The notes under the pieces are model-generated. The model was given only the letters and a program-made list of their open reading frames with translations, did not search any database and had not been told where the DNA came from. From the NCBI RefSeq assembly GCF_022809125.1, contig NZ_JALGBI010000003.1, forward strand, positions 434,001 to 498,000: DNA of 64,000 bases. Direction: 5' to 3'. Shown piece by piece: positions 15,884 through 25,003 of this stretch. The translations under genes were made by a program, and so were the position numbers. The first letter of the stretch is position 1. Every line of letters starts with the position of its first letter. Origin of the DNA: Variovorax terrae. GTDB taxonomy: Bacteria; Pseudomonadota; Gammaproteobacteria; Burkholderiales; Burkholderiaceae_C.

Positions 15884-17409
15884 GCCTTCTTTTCAAGCCA
15901 AAACAAGCCAAGGTCCTCGCCAAGCGGACCTTGCTAGCTATGCTTTTGGTAGCGCCCCTGTCGTTGTCGCCCTCGCTGTCGCTGGCCCAGTTGCCGGCGC
16001 TGGGCGACAGCGGCGAGATGGCGCTGGGAGCCGAGCGCAAGCTGGGCGAGCGCATCGCGCGCGAGATCTACCGCGATCCCGACTACATCGACGACCCGCT
16101 GCTGGCCGAGTACGTGCAAAGCATCTGGCAGCCGCTGCTGGCCGCCGCGCGCGCCCGCGGCGAGCTCACGCCCGAGCTTGACGAGCGCTTTGCCTGGGAG
16201 GTCATGCTCGGGCGCGACCGCACCGTGAACGCCTTTGCCCTGCCCGGCGGCTACCTCGGCGTGAACCTGGGCCTGATCAGCCTCGTGAGCAGCCGCGACG
16301 AACTGGCCTCGGTGCTGGCGCACGAGCTCAGCCACGTGACGCAGCGCCACATCTCGCGCCTGATGACGCAGCAGAACCGCATGACGCCCGTGATGATCGG
16401 CGCCATGGTGCTGGGCGCGCTGGCCGCCAGCAAGAGCCCGGACGCCGCCGGCGCGCTGATCACGGGCGGCCAGGCGATGGCGGCGCAGAGCCAGCTCAAC
16501 TTCTCGCGCGACATGGAGCGCGAGGCCGACCGCATCGGCTATGGCGTGATGACGCAGGCCGGTTTCGCGCCGCAAGGCTTCGTCACCATGTTCGACAAGC
16601 TGCAGCAGGCCTCGCGCCTGAACGACAACGGCTCCTTTCCCTACCTGCGCACGCACCCGCTGACCACCGAGCGCATTGCCGACATGCAGGCCCGCCAGCA
16701 ACTCGATGCCAAGTCCGGCGTGGCCGAAAAGCCGGACATGGAGCAGAGCATGATGGCGGCGCGCGCGCGCGTGCTCACCAACCCCGGCGTCGACGCCCTG
16801 CGCTCCTGGGTGGCGCAGGCCCAGGGGCTGGCGGCCAGCGCCACGCCGCTGCAGCAGGCCGTCGTGCTCTATACCGCGGCGCTGGCCAACAGCAGCCTGC
16901 GCGACTATGCGCAGGCGCGCAGCCTGGCCGCCCGGCTGGTGGCGCCGGCCAGTGCCGACCCGCGGGCGGCCCGCCTTGCCAGCCTGCTGAGGGCAGAGAT
17001 CGAGTGGGCCGCCGGCGACGCCGCGCGCGCCGCCTCGCTGGTGGATGGCGCCGCGCCGGCCCGCCCGGAGCTGATGCTGTCCTCGCAGGCGCGCATCGGC
17101 AGCGGCCACGCGGAGGAGGCCTCGCAGCGCCTGCAGGCCTGGGTGGCCACGCACCCGCGCGACGCTTCCGCCTGGCAACTGCTGTCCAGCGCCTACGCGG
17201 CAGAGGGCAAGACGCTGCGCGCCATCCGGGCCGAGGCCGAAGCGCATGCGGCCCGCCTCGACTACGCGGCGGCGGTGGATCGTTTCAAGGCAGCCCAGGA
17301 GCTGGTGCGCCGGGGCGGCGCCGGCGCAGACCACATCGAGGCGTCGATCATCGACAGCCGGGCGCGCCAGCTCGAATCACTTCTTCGAGAACAGGCCCTC
17401 GAGCGCTGA
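15880..17409 (+). CDS. Periplasmic M48 metalloprotease with TPR-like C-terminal region (BepA/YfgC-like)
   Basis: A 509-aa exported zinc protease. A positively charged N region and hydrophobic core (about 8-36) form a signal peptide. The HEXXH motif is HELSH (His148, Glu149, His152), and the third ligand lies in FSRDMEREADRIGY. The C-terminal half (about 290-500) is Ala-rich helical repeats like the TPRs of BepA, which maintains outer-membrane assembly and LptD. The TTG start overlaps the previous stop (TTTTGA) and keeps the full signal peptide; ATG 15940 would truncate it. The signal-peptide codons include a copy of the dispersed 17-bp palindrome (15937-15953). Confidence 0.9.
   Translation: MSLLFKPKQAKVLAKRTLLAMLLVAPLSLSPSLSLAQLPALGDSGEMALGAERKLGERIAREIYRDPDYIDDPLLAEYVQSIWQPLLAAARARGELTPELDERFAWEVMLGRDRTVNAFALPGGYLGVNLGLISLVSSRDELASVLAHELSHVTQRHISRLMTQQNRMTPVMIGAMVLGALAASKSPDAAGALITGGQAMAAQSQLNFSRDMEREADRIGYGVMTQAGFAPQGFVTMFDKLQQASRLNDNGSFPYLRTHPLTTERIADMQARQQLDAKSGVAEKPDMEQSMMAARARVLTNPGVDALRSWVAQAQGLAASATPLQQAVVLYTAALANSSLRDYAQARSLAARLVAPASADPRAARLASLLRAEIEWAAGDAARAASLVDGAAPARPELMLSSQARIGSGHAEEASQRLQAWVATHPRDASAWQLLSSAYAAEGKTLRAIRAEAEAHAARLDYAAAVDRFKAAQELVRRGGAGADHIEASIIDSRARQLESLLREQALER
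15937..15953 (+). repeat. Dispersed GCTA..TAGC palindrome, copy inside the M48 protease signal peptide
   Basis: GCTATGCTTTTGGTAGC, 17 bp, the palindromic core found at nine places in the window. Here it is read in frame as hydrophobic signal-peptide residues. Confidence 0.7.
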
Positions 17410-17730
17410 TTCGATGACGATGGACAGCGCCGAGTAGAGCAGCGAGCCCAGCAGCGCCGCGCCGAAGCCGCGCACATGGAAGCCGTCGAGCACGCTCGCG
17501 GCGGCCCAGAACATCAGGGCGTTGATGACGAACAGGAACAGCCCCAGCGTGACCAGCGTCACCGGCAGCGTCAGCACCACCAGCACGGGGCGCACGACGG
17601 TGTTGAGCAGGCCGATCACGAAGGCCGCGATCAGCGCCGAGGTGAAGTTCTTGACCTCGACGCCGCTGTACAGGTAGGCCACGAACAGCAGCGAGGCGGC
17701 GCTGAGCAGCCATTTGAAGATGAGCTTCAT
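17377..17730 (-). CDS. Phage-holin-family (YvlD-type) small membrane protein
   Basis: A 117-aa protein with four hydrophobic helices and a C-terminal KK. LNTVVRPVLVVLTLPVTLVT and LGLFLFVINALMFWAAA are typical of the bacterial Phage_holin_4_2 / YvlD family. Despite the name, most chromosomal members have no phage context and their function is unknown. The ATG at 17730 (MKLIFKW) is preferred to the upstream in-frame ATG at 17748. The 3' end overlaps the convergent M48 protease gene by 33 nt. Confidence 0.85.
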   Translation of the reverse strand: MKLIFKWLLSAASLLFVAYLYSGVEVKNFTSALIAAFVIGLLNTVVRPVLVVLTLPVTLVTLGLFLFVINALMFWAAASVLDGFHVRGFGAALLGSLLYSALSIVIESALEGLFSKK

Positions 17731-17820
17731 GGCCTGGGAGCTTAACACCCCGAAGGCCGCTGGGGGCAGGGGGCTGGCGGCGGCGCCCCGCCCTCTTGAG
17801 GCAGAGGCGCCGCGGGCGCG

Positions 17821-18267
17821 TTACTCCGCCGCCAGCACCAGCGCGGCACCGAGGCCGGCCACCGCGCCCGGCACCGTCCAGCGGCCCTCGGTGGAGGCGG
17901 GCTGGTCGGCCGTGACGGGCTGCAGGTCCTGGCCGAACTTGGGGCGCCGCGCATCCAGCACGCGGGCCGGGCCGTGCTCGGCGATCAGGCGCTCGGTCAG
18001 TTCGGCCAGCGGGCCCTTGGCCAGCACCGGCGTGGCGCTGTCGCCGCGCGCCAGCAGGGCGGGCATCACCTGCGCGAACAGCTTCTCGGCCCACTTGGCG
18101 CGCCAGTTCTCGCGCGCGCTGTGGCTCACCCACTTGCTGATGCGGTGCGTCATGCGCGGCGCGCAGGCCACCAGCAGCCACTGCGTGCGCCCGCCGCCCA
18201 CCAGCATGGGCTGGAGCTGCTGCTGCGCATAGGTGGCGTCGTCCACATACACAATGATCTTGTCCAT
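17821..18267 (-). CDS. Conserved-looking hypothetical protein, 148 aa
   Basis: Not recognised with certainty. The protein starts MDKIIVYVDDATYAQQQL, an alpha/beta-looking strand with paired Asp, and has WLLVACAPRMTHRISKWVSHSARENWRAKWAEKLFAQVMP in the middle (shown here only as an ordered description of residues about 30-68). It ends in a hydrophobic GAVAGLGAALVLAAE helix. No signal peptide or catalytic motif stands out. The minus-strand location between the TerC gene (47 nt upstream) and the holin-like gene suggests possible co-transcription with TerC. It may be a small universal-stress-like or regulatory protein, but that is speculation. Confidence 0.65.
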   Translation of the reverse strand: MDKIIVYVDDATYAQQQLQPMLVGGGRTQWLLVACAPRMTHRISKWVSHSARENWRAKWAEKLFAQVMPALLARGDSATPVLAKGPLAELTERLIAEHGPARVLDARRPKFGQDLQPVTADQPASTEGRWTVPGAVAGLGAALVLAAE

Positions 18268-18314
18268 GGTTTTTTCCTTTCAAAGGGTCGTGAGGACAGG
18301 GGGAAGGGGTGGGG

Positions 18315-19028
18315 TCAGACCGGCTGGTTCTGCGGCACTTCGCCGGCGGCCGACGACTTGCGCGTGGACCACCAGCCGGCGCCCAGCACGCCGGCGACGG
18401 CCAGCACATAGGTGGCCCAGCGCGCGGCGATGTTCAGCGGCTCGGACGAATCGAACAGCGCGTCCAGCAGCGGCTCGGCCACGATCATCTTGGCGGCGGT
18501 GAAGGCCAGCACGGCAGCGCCGAGCTGGATGATGATGGGAAAGCGCTCCACCAGCTTGAGCACCACCGAGCTGCCGAACACCACGATCGGCACGCTGATC
18601 AGCAGGCCGATCACCACGAGGTCGAACGAGCCGTGGGCCGCGCCGGCCACGCCCAGCACGTTGTCGACGCCCATCAGCGCGTCGGCCACGATGATGGTCT
18701 TCATCGCACCCCAGAAGGTGGTGGCGCCGGCGCTGCTGTGTTCGCCGCCGCCCTGGTCGGCCAGCAGTTTCCAGGCGATCCAGACCAGGCCCAGGCCGCC
18801 GACCAGCATCAGGCCGGGGATCTTGAGCAGCCAGACCACGCCCACGGTCATGGCGGAGCGCATGACGATGGCGCCGACGGTGCCCCAGACGATGGCCTTG
18901 CGCTGCAGGTGCTTGGGAACGTTGCGTGCGGCCAGGGCGATCACGATGGCGTTGTCGCCGGCGAGCACGAGGTCGATCAGGATGATGGCCAGCAGCGCCG
19001 ACCACCAGGCGGTGGATAAAAACTCCAT
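18315..19028 (-). CDS. TerC/YjbE-family membrane protein
   Basis: A 237-aa integral membrane protein with about seven TM helices. The start MEFLSTAWWSALLAIILIDL and LVLAGDNAIVIALAARNVP carry the conserved acidic DNAIV metal-binding motif. A second one, DALMGVDNVLGVAGAA, lies around residues 115-130. TerC proteins are linked to Mn2+ export. A GGAG site precedes the ATG, and the long leader contains a yybP-ykoY-type element, which in other bacteria senses Mn2+ and switches on such exporters. The paralogous tail at 1-231 shows the genome holds at least two TerC genes. Confidence 0.92.
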   Translation of the reverse strand: MEFLSTAWWSALLAIILIDLVLAGDNAIVIALAARNVPKHLQRKAIVWGTVGAIVMRSAMTVGVVWLLKIPGLMLVGGLGLVWIAWKLLADQGGGEHSSAGATTFWGAMKTIIVADALMGVDNVLGVAGAAHGSFDLVVIGLLISVPIVVFGSSVVLKLVERFPIIIQLGAAVLAFTAAKMIVAEPLLDALFDSSEPLNIAARWATYVLAVAGVLGAGWWSTRKSSAAGEVPQNQPV

Positions 19029-19090
19029 GACAAAAATTCTCCGAGTTGCAATCGATCAACAACCGGAAACAGGAGGTGTGCAGAACGTGT

Positions 19091-19141
19091 GTGATTGCCG
19101 CGAATCACAAGACGCACTTCGACCAAACCTGGTTCCAGGTT
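19091..19141 (-). promoter_or_regulatory. Hairpins between the riboswitch and the TerC start (possible expression platform)
   Basis: Two short inverted repeats lie between the aptamer and the gene: AACCTG/CAGGTT (19126-19141) and GTGATT/AATCAC (19091-19108). Neither has a T-run, so a classical intrinsic terminator is not visible. Control of translation or Rho access is more likely, but this is inference. Confidence 0.4.
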
Positions 19142-19146
19142 CCAAT

Positions 19147-19293
19147 CGAAGGTCTTGCTCGGCATGGAGTCATGCGAAATGTGCCCAACAAGCCGGAAGA
19201 AATTCTTCGTATTGACGACTTGCTGATACCTGCTGCAGCGGCATCCTGTGGACGCCTCCCTGTGCTGCACCAAGCGGGAGCTACTCCCCTTCG
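19147..19293 (-). ncRNA. yybP-ykoY-type (Mn2+-sensing) riboswitch aptamer
   Basis: On the minus strand the element opens with CGAAGGGGAGTAGC and closes with GCAAGACCTTCG, so CGAAGG/CCTTCG forms the closing P1 helix. GTCGTCAATACG (19208-19219) lies between them. The GGGGAGTAG and CAAGACC segments are the conserved hallmarks of this class, and its genomic partner here is a TerC gene, the classic association. The region 19029-19512 contains no CDS: it holds this leader, the dispersed repeat at 19375-19421 and presumed promoters. Confidence 0.85.
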
Positions 19294-19374
19294 TGCTGAG
19301 TATTAAAGCATTGCAAGATGGCTTTGGCAAGCCGGATTTCGCACCGCCTTTCGCCATCTTTCAAGCCTTTTGGG

Positions 19375-19421
19375 GCGGAGGTCCAGGTGCTGCGGTCTTT
19401 GTTTGCTATCAATTCAATAGC
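19375..19421 (+). repeat. Dispersed bipartite repeat, copy A
   Basis: Left arm GGCGGAGGTCCAGGTGCTGC followed by the 17-bp palindrome GCTATCAATTCAATAGC (19405-19421). It lies in the intergenic space between divergent TerC and the DUF3717 gene. Confidence 0.8.
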
Positions 19422-19512
19422 GATTGCGGCGGCTTCGCGGCCGGCGCTTCCACCTGCCGGCGCCAGGGACAGGGGCGGAGCGCTATCATCGCCCTCCCTT
19501 GCATTGCAGATC

Positions 19513-19941
19513 ATGGCCGGAATCCACATCACCGATATCGAAGCCGCCATCAACTACTGGCGCGACAGGAAGCCCTCGCCCGACGGCGTGACGCTGGCGC
19601 CCGAGCTGCGCGCGCTGGCCGAGGTCTATGCGCTGATGATCTACCACCATGAGGACGAGGCCGACGAGCATGGCTTCCCGGCCAAGGCCTACGCCGCCTG
19701 GAAGGCCTGGTACGACACCACGCCCGACACGCCCTGCATCGCGATCTGCTCCACCAGCCAGGGCGACGAGCAGTGCAAGGGCTGCGGCCGCAGCTTCGAC
19801 GAGGTGCAGCACTGGCCGGCCATGAGCCCGGCCGAGAAGCGCCAGACCTGGCGCCGCATCACGCTGCTGGACGAGGCCTGGCGCTTCAACAAGTACGCCG
19901 AGCGCGCCGCCGAGGCCAAGGACCCGCCCGCCGGGGCCTGA
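19513..19941 (+). CDS. DUF3717 + DUF1289 domain protein
   Basis: A 142-aa small protein. The N-terminal half (MAGIHITDIEAAINYWRDRK through about residue 60) looks like DUF3717. The C-terminal half is a DUF1289 cysteine module: TPCIAICSTSQ, CKGCGRSFDEVQHWPAMSPAEK, with four cysteines in a zinc- or Fe-S-binding arrangement. A longer upstream open frame exists, but ATG 19513 begins the recognisable domain. It is followed 9 nt later by a DUF2007/zinc-ribbon gene, so the two are probably co-expressed. No biochemical function is known to me for either domain. Confidence 0.85.
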   Translation: MAGIHITDIEAAINYWRDRKPSPDGVTLAPELRALAEVYALMIYHHEDEADEHGFPAKAYAAWKAWYDTTPDTPCIAICSTSQGDEQCKGCGRSFDEVQHWPAMSPAEKRQTWRRITLLDEAWRFNKYAERAAEAKDPPAGA

Positions 19942-19950
19942 GGAGCGGCC

Positions 19951-20253
19951 ATGCTGCGGCTGACCCGGGCCCCCAACATCGCCGTGGCTGCGCTGTGGGT
20001 GGACCTGCTGCGCGAGGCCGGCATCGAGGCCTCGGTGCAGCGCTACTTCCTGAGCTCGGTGGCCGGCGACCTGCCGCCCGACCAGTGCCTGCCCGAGATC
20101 TGGCTGCGCCATGACGCGCAGGAGGCCGAGGCCCGCGCGCTGCTGCACGCGCTGCAGCACCTGCCGCAGCGGCGCTGGCTGTGCGCCTGCGGCGAAACCG
20201 TGGAGGGCGGCTTCGAGCAGTGCTGGGCCTGCGGCCGGCCCATGCCGGCCTGA
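19951..20253 (+). CDS. DUF2007-like protein with C-terminal zinc ribbon
   Basis: A 100-aa protein. The N-terminal part (LTRAPNIAVAALWVDLLREAGIEAS, then LPEIWLRHDAQEAEARALL) resembles the small alpha/beta DUF2007 'signal-transducing' fold. The end carries CACGETVEGGFEQCWACGRP, a four-Cys zinc-ribbon-like element. It lies 9 nt after the DUF1289 gene; two neighbouring small proteins with Cys clusters may be partners. Function unknown. Confidence 0.8.
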   Translation: MLRLTRAPNIAVAALWVDLLREAGIEASVQRYFLSSVAGDLPPDQCLPEIWLRHDAQEAEARALLHALQHLPQRRWLCACGETVEGGFEQCWACGRPMPA

Positions 20254-20750
20254 CCCCGGCCGGGCGCGGGCCCAGCGCCGGCGCGGCGCCGCACGCAGTA
20301 CCGCACTGAAGACGTGCGGTATCGGGTGCGTCCTACCATCGCGAGTTGGGCCCCGCTTGCCGGGCCGCACATCGGGTGCGGACGAAGGCGTGGGCCCGTG
20401 CCGAGGTTTTCACGCATGTCCCGCCCGCCGCTCACCGCCATCCGAGGCCCGTCCGGGGCCGGGTTGCCGGTGCCTGCGCGCCGGCTGGCGCGGCGCGGGC
20501 CGGCACTGGCCCCGGACCGCGCCGCGGCGCCCCGCAACATCGACCGCCGCCAGGCCGCACGGTAGTCCGGCGCCGGCCTGGGTGTGACAGGCCGGCGCAT
20601 CGGGCGCCCGAGGGGCCGCGCGCGCGGCCCAGGCCCCGCCCTCACACACACCTCACCCTTGTTTCGGCCGCCCGCCCTGGCGGCGCGCCGAAGGTTGTCG
20701 CACGGCTGCCGGCCCCGGGCCGCGTCCGTGCACGTGTGGAGCTTTCTGCC
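20254..20750. other. 497-nt GC-rich gap with inverted repeats, no convincing gene
   Basis: Open frames here are low-complexity Arg/Pro/Ala products typical of GC-rich noncoding DNA. Visible structure: a perfect inverted repeat TACCGCAC/GTGCGGTA with a 7-nt loop (20299-20321), and a long-range pair CGTCCGGGGCC (20450-20460) with GGCCCCGGACCG (20508-20519) that encloses further GC-rich complementarity. ATCGGGTGCG recurs at 20322 and 20372. It could be a structured leader, a decayed gene or an RNA; I cannot decide. Confidence 0.5.
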
Positions 20751-21389
20751 GTGGTCCTTACCCTGCCCCCCTGCCTGCCCGGCCTGCCGCCCTGGCTCAC
20801 CCGTCCCCTGGAACTGCGCATCGACGTGGGCCAGCGGCCCGAGAAACCCATCGAGGAGGAGCTCGACGGCCTCTACGAGCGCCTGCAGACCCCGGGCGAC
20901 CGCCTTTACGGGCTTCCTTCGGAGCTGCTGGACGGCGAGCCGGAGTTTGCGCTGCGCCAGCGCGAGGCCGACGGCGAGTTCTACGTCTATGTGGAAGACC
21001 TGCGGCGCCGGCGGCTGGCCGGCTACACCGTCTTCAACCGCCTGATCGAGCTGGGGCGCCGGGCCGACCGCCACCTGCGGGCGCCGCACTCCAAGTACGG
21101 CCTGCCGTACCAGCGGCGCGGCCTGGCGAGCGCGGTCTACCGGCGGGCCCTGGGAACGGGGCTGTGCCTCGTCACGGGCGCGCGCCAGTCGCCCGGCGCG
21201 CATGCGCTGTGGCAGTCGCTGGCGCGGCGCCACGCCTGGGGCTATGTGGAGTTGCGCGACAAGCGCCTGAGCTACCTGGGGCAGGCCGTGCCGGCGCCCG
21301 TGCTGGACGACCTGCACACCCGCATGCTGCTGCTGGGCGAGGGCTGGACGATCGGCCGCCTGGCCGAGGTTGCGGACATGGCCCTGTGA
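20751..21389 (+). CDS. GNAT-like N-acetyltransferase-fold protein
   Basis: A 212-aa protein. The central part YTVFNRLIELGRR, then PYQRRGLASAVYRRALGTGL and ARQSPGAHALWQSLARR, resembles the acyl-CoA pyrophosphate loop (QRRGLAS) and C-terminal strands of small GNAT proteins. The C-terminal ELRDKRLSYLG region is compatible. The GTG start at 20751 is picked because GGAG lies 9 nt upstream; a much longer in-frame extension to 20346 is compositionally noncoding. The gene is convergent with yaeQ. Substrate unknown, and the GNAT assignment is from motif resemblance only. Confidence 0.6.
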   Translation: MVLTLPPCLPGLPPWLTRPLELRIDVGQRPEKPIEEELDGLYERLQTPGDRLYGLPSELLDGEPEFALRQREADGEFYVYVEDLRRRRLAGYTVFNRLIELGRRADRHLRAPHSKYGLPYQRRGLASAVYRRALGTGLCLVTGARQSPGAHALWQSLARRHAWGYVELRDKRLSYLGQAVPAPVLDDLHTRMLLLGEGWTIGRLAEVADMAL

Positions 21390-21398
21390 GGCCGGGGC

Positions 21399-21959
21399 CT
21401 ACTTCCAGCGAAGCGGCTCGATGTCGACGGTGGTCTTGCCGTCGCTCATCATCAGCGCGCCTTCCTGGATCGTGGCCTGCAGCTGCATGCTGCGCTGGGC
21501 CAGGCCGCTGAGCGCCTGGGCGGCCTCGGTGGGCACGCGCCAGACCTGCAGCCGGTCCAGCCGCGAGAGCTTGTTCTCGATGCCGCGCCACCAGACTTCG
21601 GCCGCGTGGTGGAAGCAGTAGACCATCACCTGGTCGGCCTTGCCGCAGGCCTTGACCAGCGGCTTGTCCTCGGGCTGGCCCACCTCCACCCAGAGCCGGG
21701 TCTGGCCGGTGAAGTCGGTCAGGGCGACGTCGGGCTCGTCGGGGCTGGACAGGCCGGCGCCGAACGCCAGCGTGCCGTCGCCGCCGCACACGGTCTGCAG
21801 CTGGTGCGCGTTCAGCGCCAGCGCCACCAGGCGGATCATCATGCGCTCGTCGGTCTCGCTCGGGTGCCGCGCCAGCGTCAGCGCGTGGTCGGCGTAGTAG
21901 CCGTGGTCGATGTCGGCGATGGCCAGGCCGGCCTTGAAGATGGTGGATTTGAGGGCCAT
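21399..21959 (-). CDS. yaeQ: YaeQ family protein
   Basis: A 186-aa protein matching YaeQ over its length: MALKSTIFKAGLAIADIDHG, YYADHALTLARHPSETDERM, then DFTGQTRLWVEVGQPEDKPL and C-terminal LQATIQEGALMMS. YaeQ has a PD-(D/E)XK nuclease-like fold; the Glu and Lys/Gln of WVEVGQPE and the preceding Asp sit where that active site would be, but no enzymatic role is established. Its 3' end is 10 nt from the convergent GNAT-like gene. A dispersed repeat (21966-22013) lies just upstream of its start. Confidence 0.93.
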   Translation of the reverse strand: MALKSTIFKAGLAIADIDHGYYADHALTLARHPSETDERMMIRLVALALNAHQLQTVCGGDGTLAFGAGLSSPDEPDVALTDFTGQTRLWVEVGQPEDKPLVKACGKADQVMVYCFHHAAEVWWRGIENKLSRLDRLQVWRVPTEAAQALSGLAQRSMQLQATIQEGALMMSDGKTTVDIEPLRWK

Positions 21960-21965
21960 GCCGTT

Positions 21966-22013
21966 GCTATTGTTTTGGTAGCGACTGATGTCCGTGGGAC
22001 GCGGACATCAGCC
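21966..22013 (-). repeat. Dispersed bipartite repeat, copy B, with strong hairpin
   Basis: Palindrome GCTATTGTTTTGGTAGC (21966-21982) followed by a perfect 10-bp stem CTGATGTCCG/CGGACATCAG (21985-22011, 7-nt loop). In minus orientation the order arm-then-palindrome matches the other copies. It lies between purB and yaeQ, so it may affect transcription between them. Confidence 0.8.
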
Positions 22014-22039
22014 GTATTTGACTTGTTTTTTTGGGAAAA

Positions 22040-23422
<1,383 letters not shown>

Positions 23423-23526
23423 TCAATTGTAGGCGCCGCCCCTGTCCCGGCGTTGTGCCGGGGCCACGGCGCCACAGGCCTTCCCCTAGAATGAAGACCC
23501 ATAGAACTCGAACAGCCAGAGGCCTC

Positions 23527-24141
23527 ATGAAACTCATCGGATCGACCAGCAGTCCCTACGTGCGCAAGGTGCGCATCGTCATGGCCGAGAAGAAACTGGA
23601 CTACCAGTTCTCGACCGAGGACGTCTGGGCCGCCGGCACCACCATCGCCGAATCCAACCCGCTGGGCAAGGTGCCCTGCCTGGTGATGGAAGGCGGCGAG
23701 GCGCTGTTCGATTCGCGCGTGATCGTCGAGTACCTGGACACGCTGTCGCCCGTAGGCAAGCTGATCCCGGGCCTGGGCCGCGAGCGCGCCGAGGTCAAGA
23801 CCTGGGAGGCGCTGGCCGACGGCCTGCTCGACGCCGCCGTGCTGGCGCGGCTCGAAGCCACCTGGCCCGAGCGCACCAAGGCCCAGCGCAGCCAGGCCTG
23901 GATCGACCGCCAGCTTGCCAAGATCACCGCCAGCCTGAAGGCCATGAGCCATGGCCTGGCCGACAAGCCGTTCTGCACCGGCATCCACCTGAGCCTGGCC
24001 GACATCGCCGTGGGCTGCGCCCTGGGCTACCTGGATTTCCGCTTCCCCGAGATCGACTGGCGAGGCGCCCACCCCAACCTGGCCAAGCTGTACGAGAAAC
24101 TGGCGCTGCGCCCGAGTTTCATCGACAGCGTGCCGGCCTGA
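23527..24141 (+). CDS. Glutathione S-transferase family protein
   Basis: A 204-aa GST. The N-terminal thioredoxin-like domain has SSPYVRKVRIVMAEKKLDY with an SPY-type glutathione-activating Ser, cis-Pro NPLGKVPCLV and the ESRV-like DSRVIVEYLD. The C-terminal all-alpha domain has FCTGIHLSLADIAVGCALGY with its N-cap motif. Cytosolic; conjugates or reduces electrophiles with glutathione, substrate unknown. ATG 23527 gives the canonical N terminus. It is convergent with the degenerate SDR gene. Confidence 0.92.
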   Translation: MKLIGSTSSPYVRKVRIVMAEKKLDYQFSTEDVWAAGTTIAESNPLGKVPCLVMEGGEALFDSRVIVEYLDTLSPVGKLIPGLGRERAEVKTWEALADGLLDAAVLARLEATWPERTKAQRSQAWIDRQLAKITASLKAMSHGLADKPFCTGIHLSLADIAVGCALGYLDFRFPEIDWRGAHPNLAKLYEKLALRPSFIDSVPA

Positions 24142-24160
24142 GCCGTTTTCCAGAGAAATC

Positions 24161-24209
24161 GGCCGGAGGTCCAGGTGCCGCGCACCTGGAGCGCTACTTT
24201 TTTGATAGC
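24161..24209 (+). repeat. Dispersed bipartite repeat, copy C
   Basis: Arm GGCCGGAGGTCCAGGTGCCG with a local CAGGTGC/GCACCTG hairpin, then palindrome-like core GCTACTTTTTTGATAGC (24193-24209). It lies between convergent GST and SDR genes and could serve as a bidirectional stop. Confidence 0.8.
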
Positions 24210-24256
24210 AATCGACGCCTGAGGCGGCACCTGAATTCCCAGTCCGGAGGCGCGGA

Positions 24257-25003
24257 TCAGCGTCCGGCGGCCCGGCGCACGGCGGCGAAGTAGGCGCCGT
24301 AGGGCAGCAGGCGCCGCAGCTTGATCCAGCGCGTGACGCGGCGCGGAACGTCGATCTCGAACGCGCCGCGCGCCCAGCCGCGCAGGATCTCCTGCGCCGC
24401 CTGCTCGGGCGTGACCGGCACGGCCGGCGGCGTGCCGGCGCAGCCCGGGTTCACCAGGCTCACGCCGATGCCGCGGGCCTGCAGGTCGGCGTACAGCGCC
24501 TCGGCCAGGTTGATCAGCGCCGCCCGGGTCGGGCCGTCGGCCAGGCCCTGGGGCAGGCCGCCGTAGCCGGCCGCGCCGCCGAGCAGGCAGAGATGGCCCG
24601 CGCGCTGCGCCAGGAAATGCGGCAGCGCCGCGTCCAGCACATGCAGCGCGCCGACGTAGTTGACCTGCTGGTGCCGCAACATCTCGTCCAGGCTGAAGCC
24701 GCTGGCGCGCAGCGCACGGGCGTGGCCGGCGCAGTACATCACGGCGTCGAGCCGGCCCAGGTCGAGCAGCGTGCGCGCCGCCTGGCGCACGGCGGCGGCG
24801 TCCGTCACGTCCAGCGGCAGCGCGACGGCGCCCGGGTGCTGCGCGGTGAACTCGTCCAGCGCCGGCGCCTGGCGCGCCGAGACGAACACCCGGGCGCCGC
24901 GCGCATGCAGGGCCGAGGCGGTGGCGCGGCCGATGCCGCGCGAGGCGCCGACCAGCCACACGACCTGATCGCGCCAGTCGGTGAGGCGGGGGTTGAGGCT
25001 CAT
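24257..25003 (-). CDS. Short-chain dehydrogenase/reductase-fold protein lacking the catalytic Tyr/Lys
   Basis: A 248-aa Rossmann-fold SDR. The cofactor loop VGASRGIG (18-25), LDVTD, CAG and the structural Asn115 (VNYVGALHV) are conserved. The usual Ser-Ser...Tyr-x3-Lys segment reads GGAAGYGGLPQGLADGPTRAAL, so the Ser position is Gly143, Tyr is Asp156 and Lys is Arg160. Proton-relay catalysis as in classical SDRs should therefore be lost. It may be a non-redox or binding member, or a decaying gene. ATG 25003 overlaps a TGA in another frame (ATGA), and that frame upstream looks like the end of a lost gene. Confidence 0.85.
   Translation of the reverse strand: MSLNPRLTDWRDQVVWLVGASRGIGRATASALHARGARVFVSARQAPALDEFTAQHPGAVALPLDVTDAAAVRQAARTLLDLGRLDAVMYCAGHARALRASGFSLDEMLRHQQVNYVGALHVLDAALPHFLAQRAGHLCLLGGAAGYGGLPQGLADGPTRAALINLAEALYADLQARGIGVSLVNPGCAGTPPAVPVTPEQAAQEILRGWARGAFEIDVPRRVTRWIKLRRLLPYGAYFAAVRRAAGR

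Noticed and set aside
17378..17730. Phage lysis holin as a sign of a prophage
   Set aside because: The family is widely chromosomal, and there are no other phage genes, integrase or att sites nearby.
17777..17812. GCGGCGCC/GGCGCCGC inverted repeat as a terminator
   Set aside because: There is no T-run on either strand, and GC-only palindromes of this size are expected by chance in such DNA.
20346..20750. N-terminal extension of the GNAT-like gene (additional 135 codons)
   Set aside because: The extension is Arg/Pro/Ala low complexity. A GTG at 20751 has a well-spaced GGAG site.
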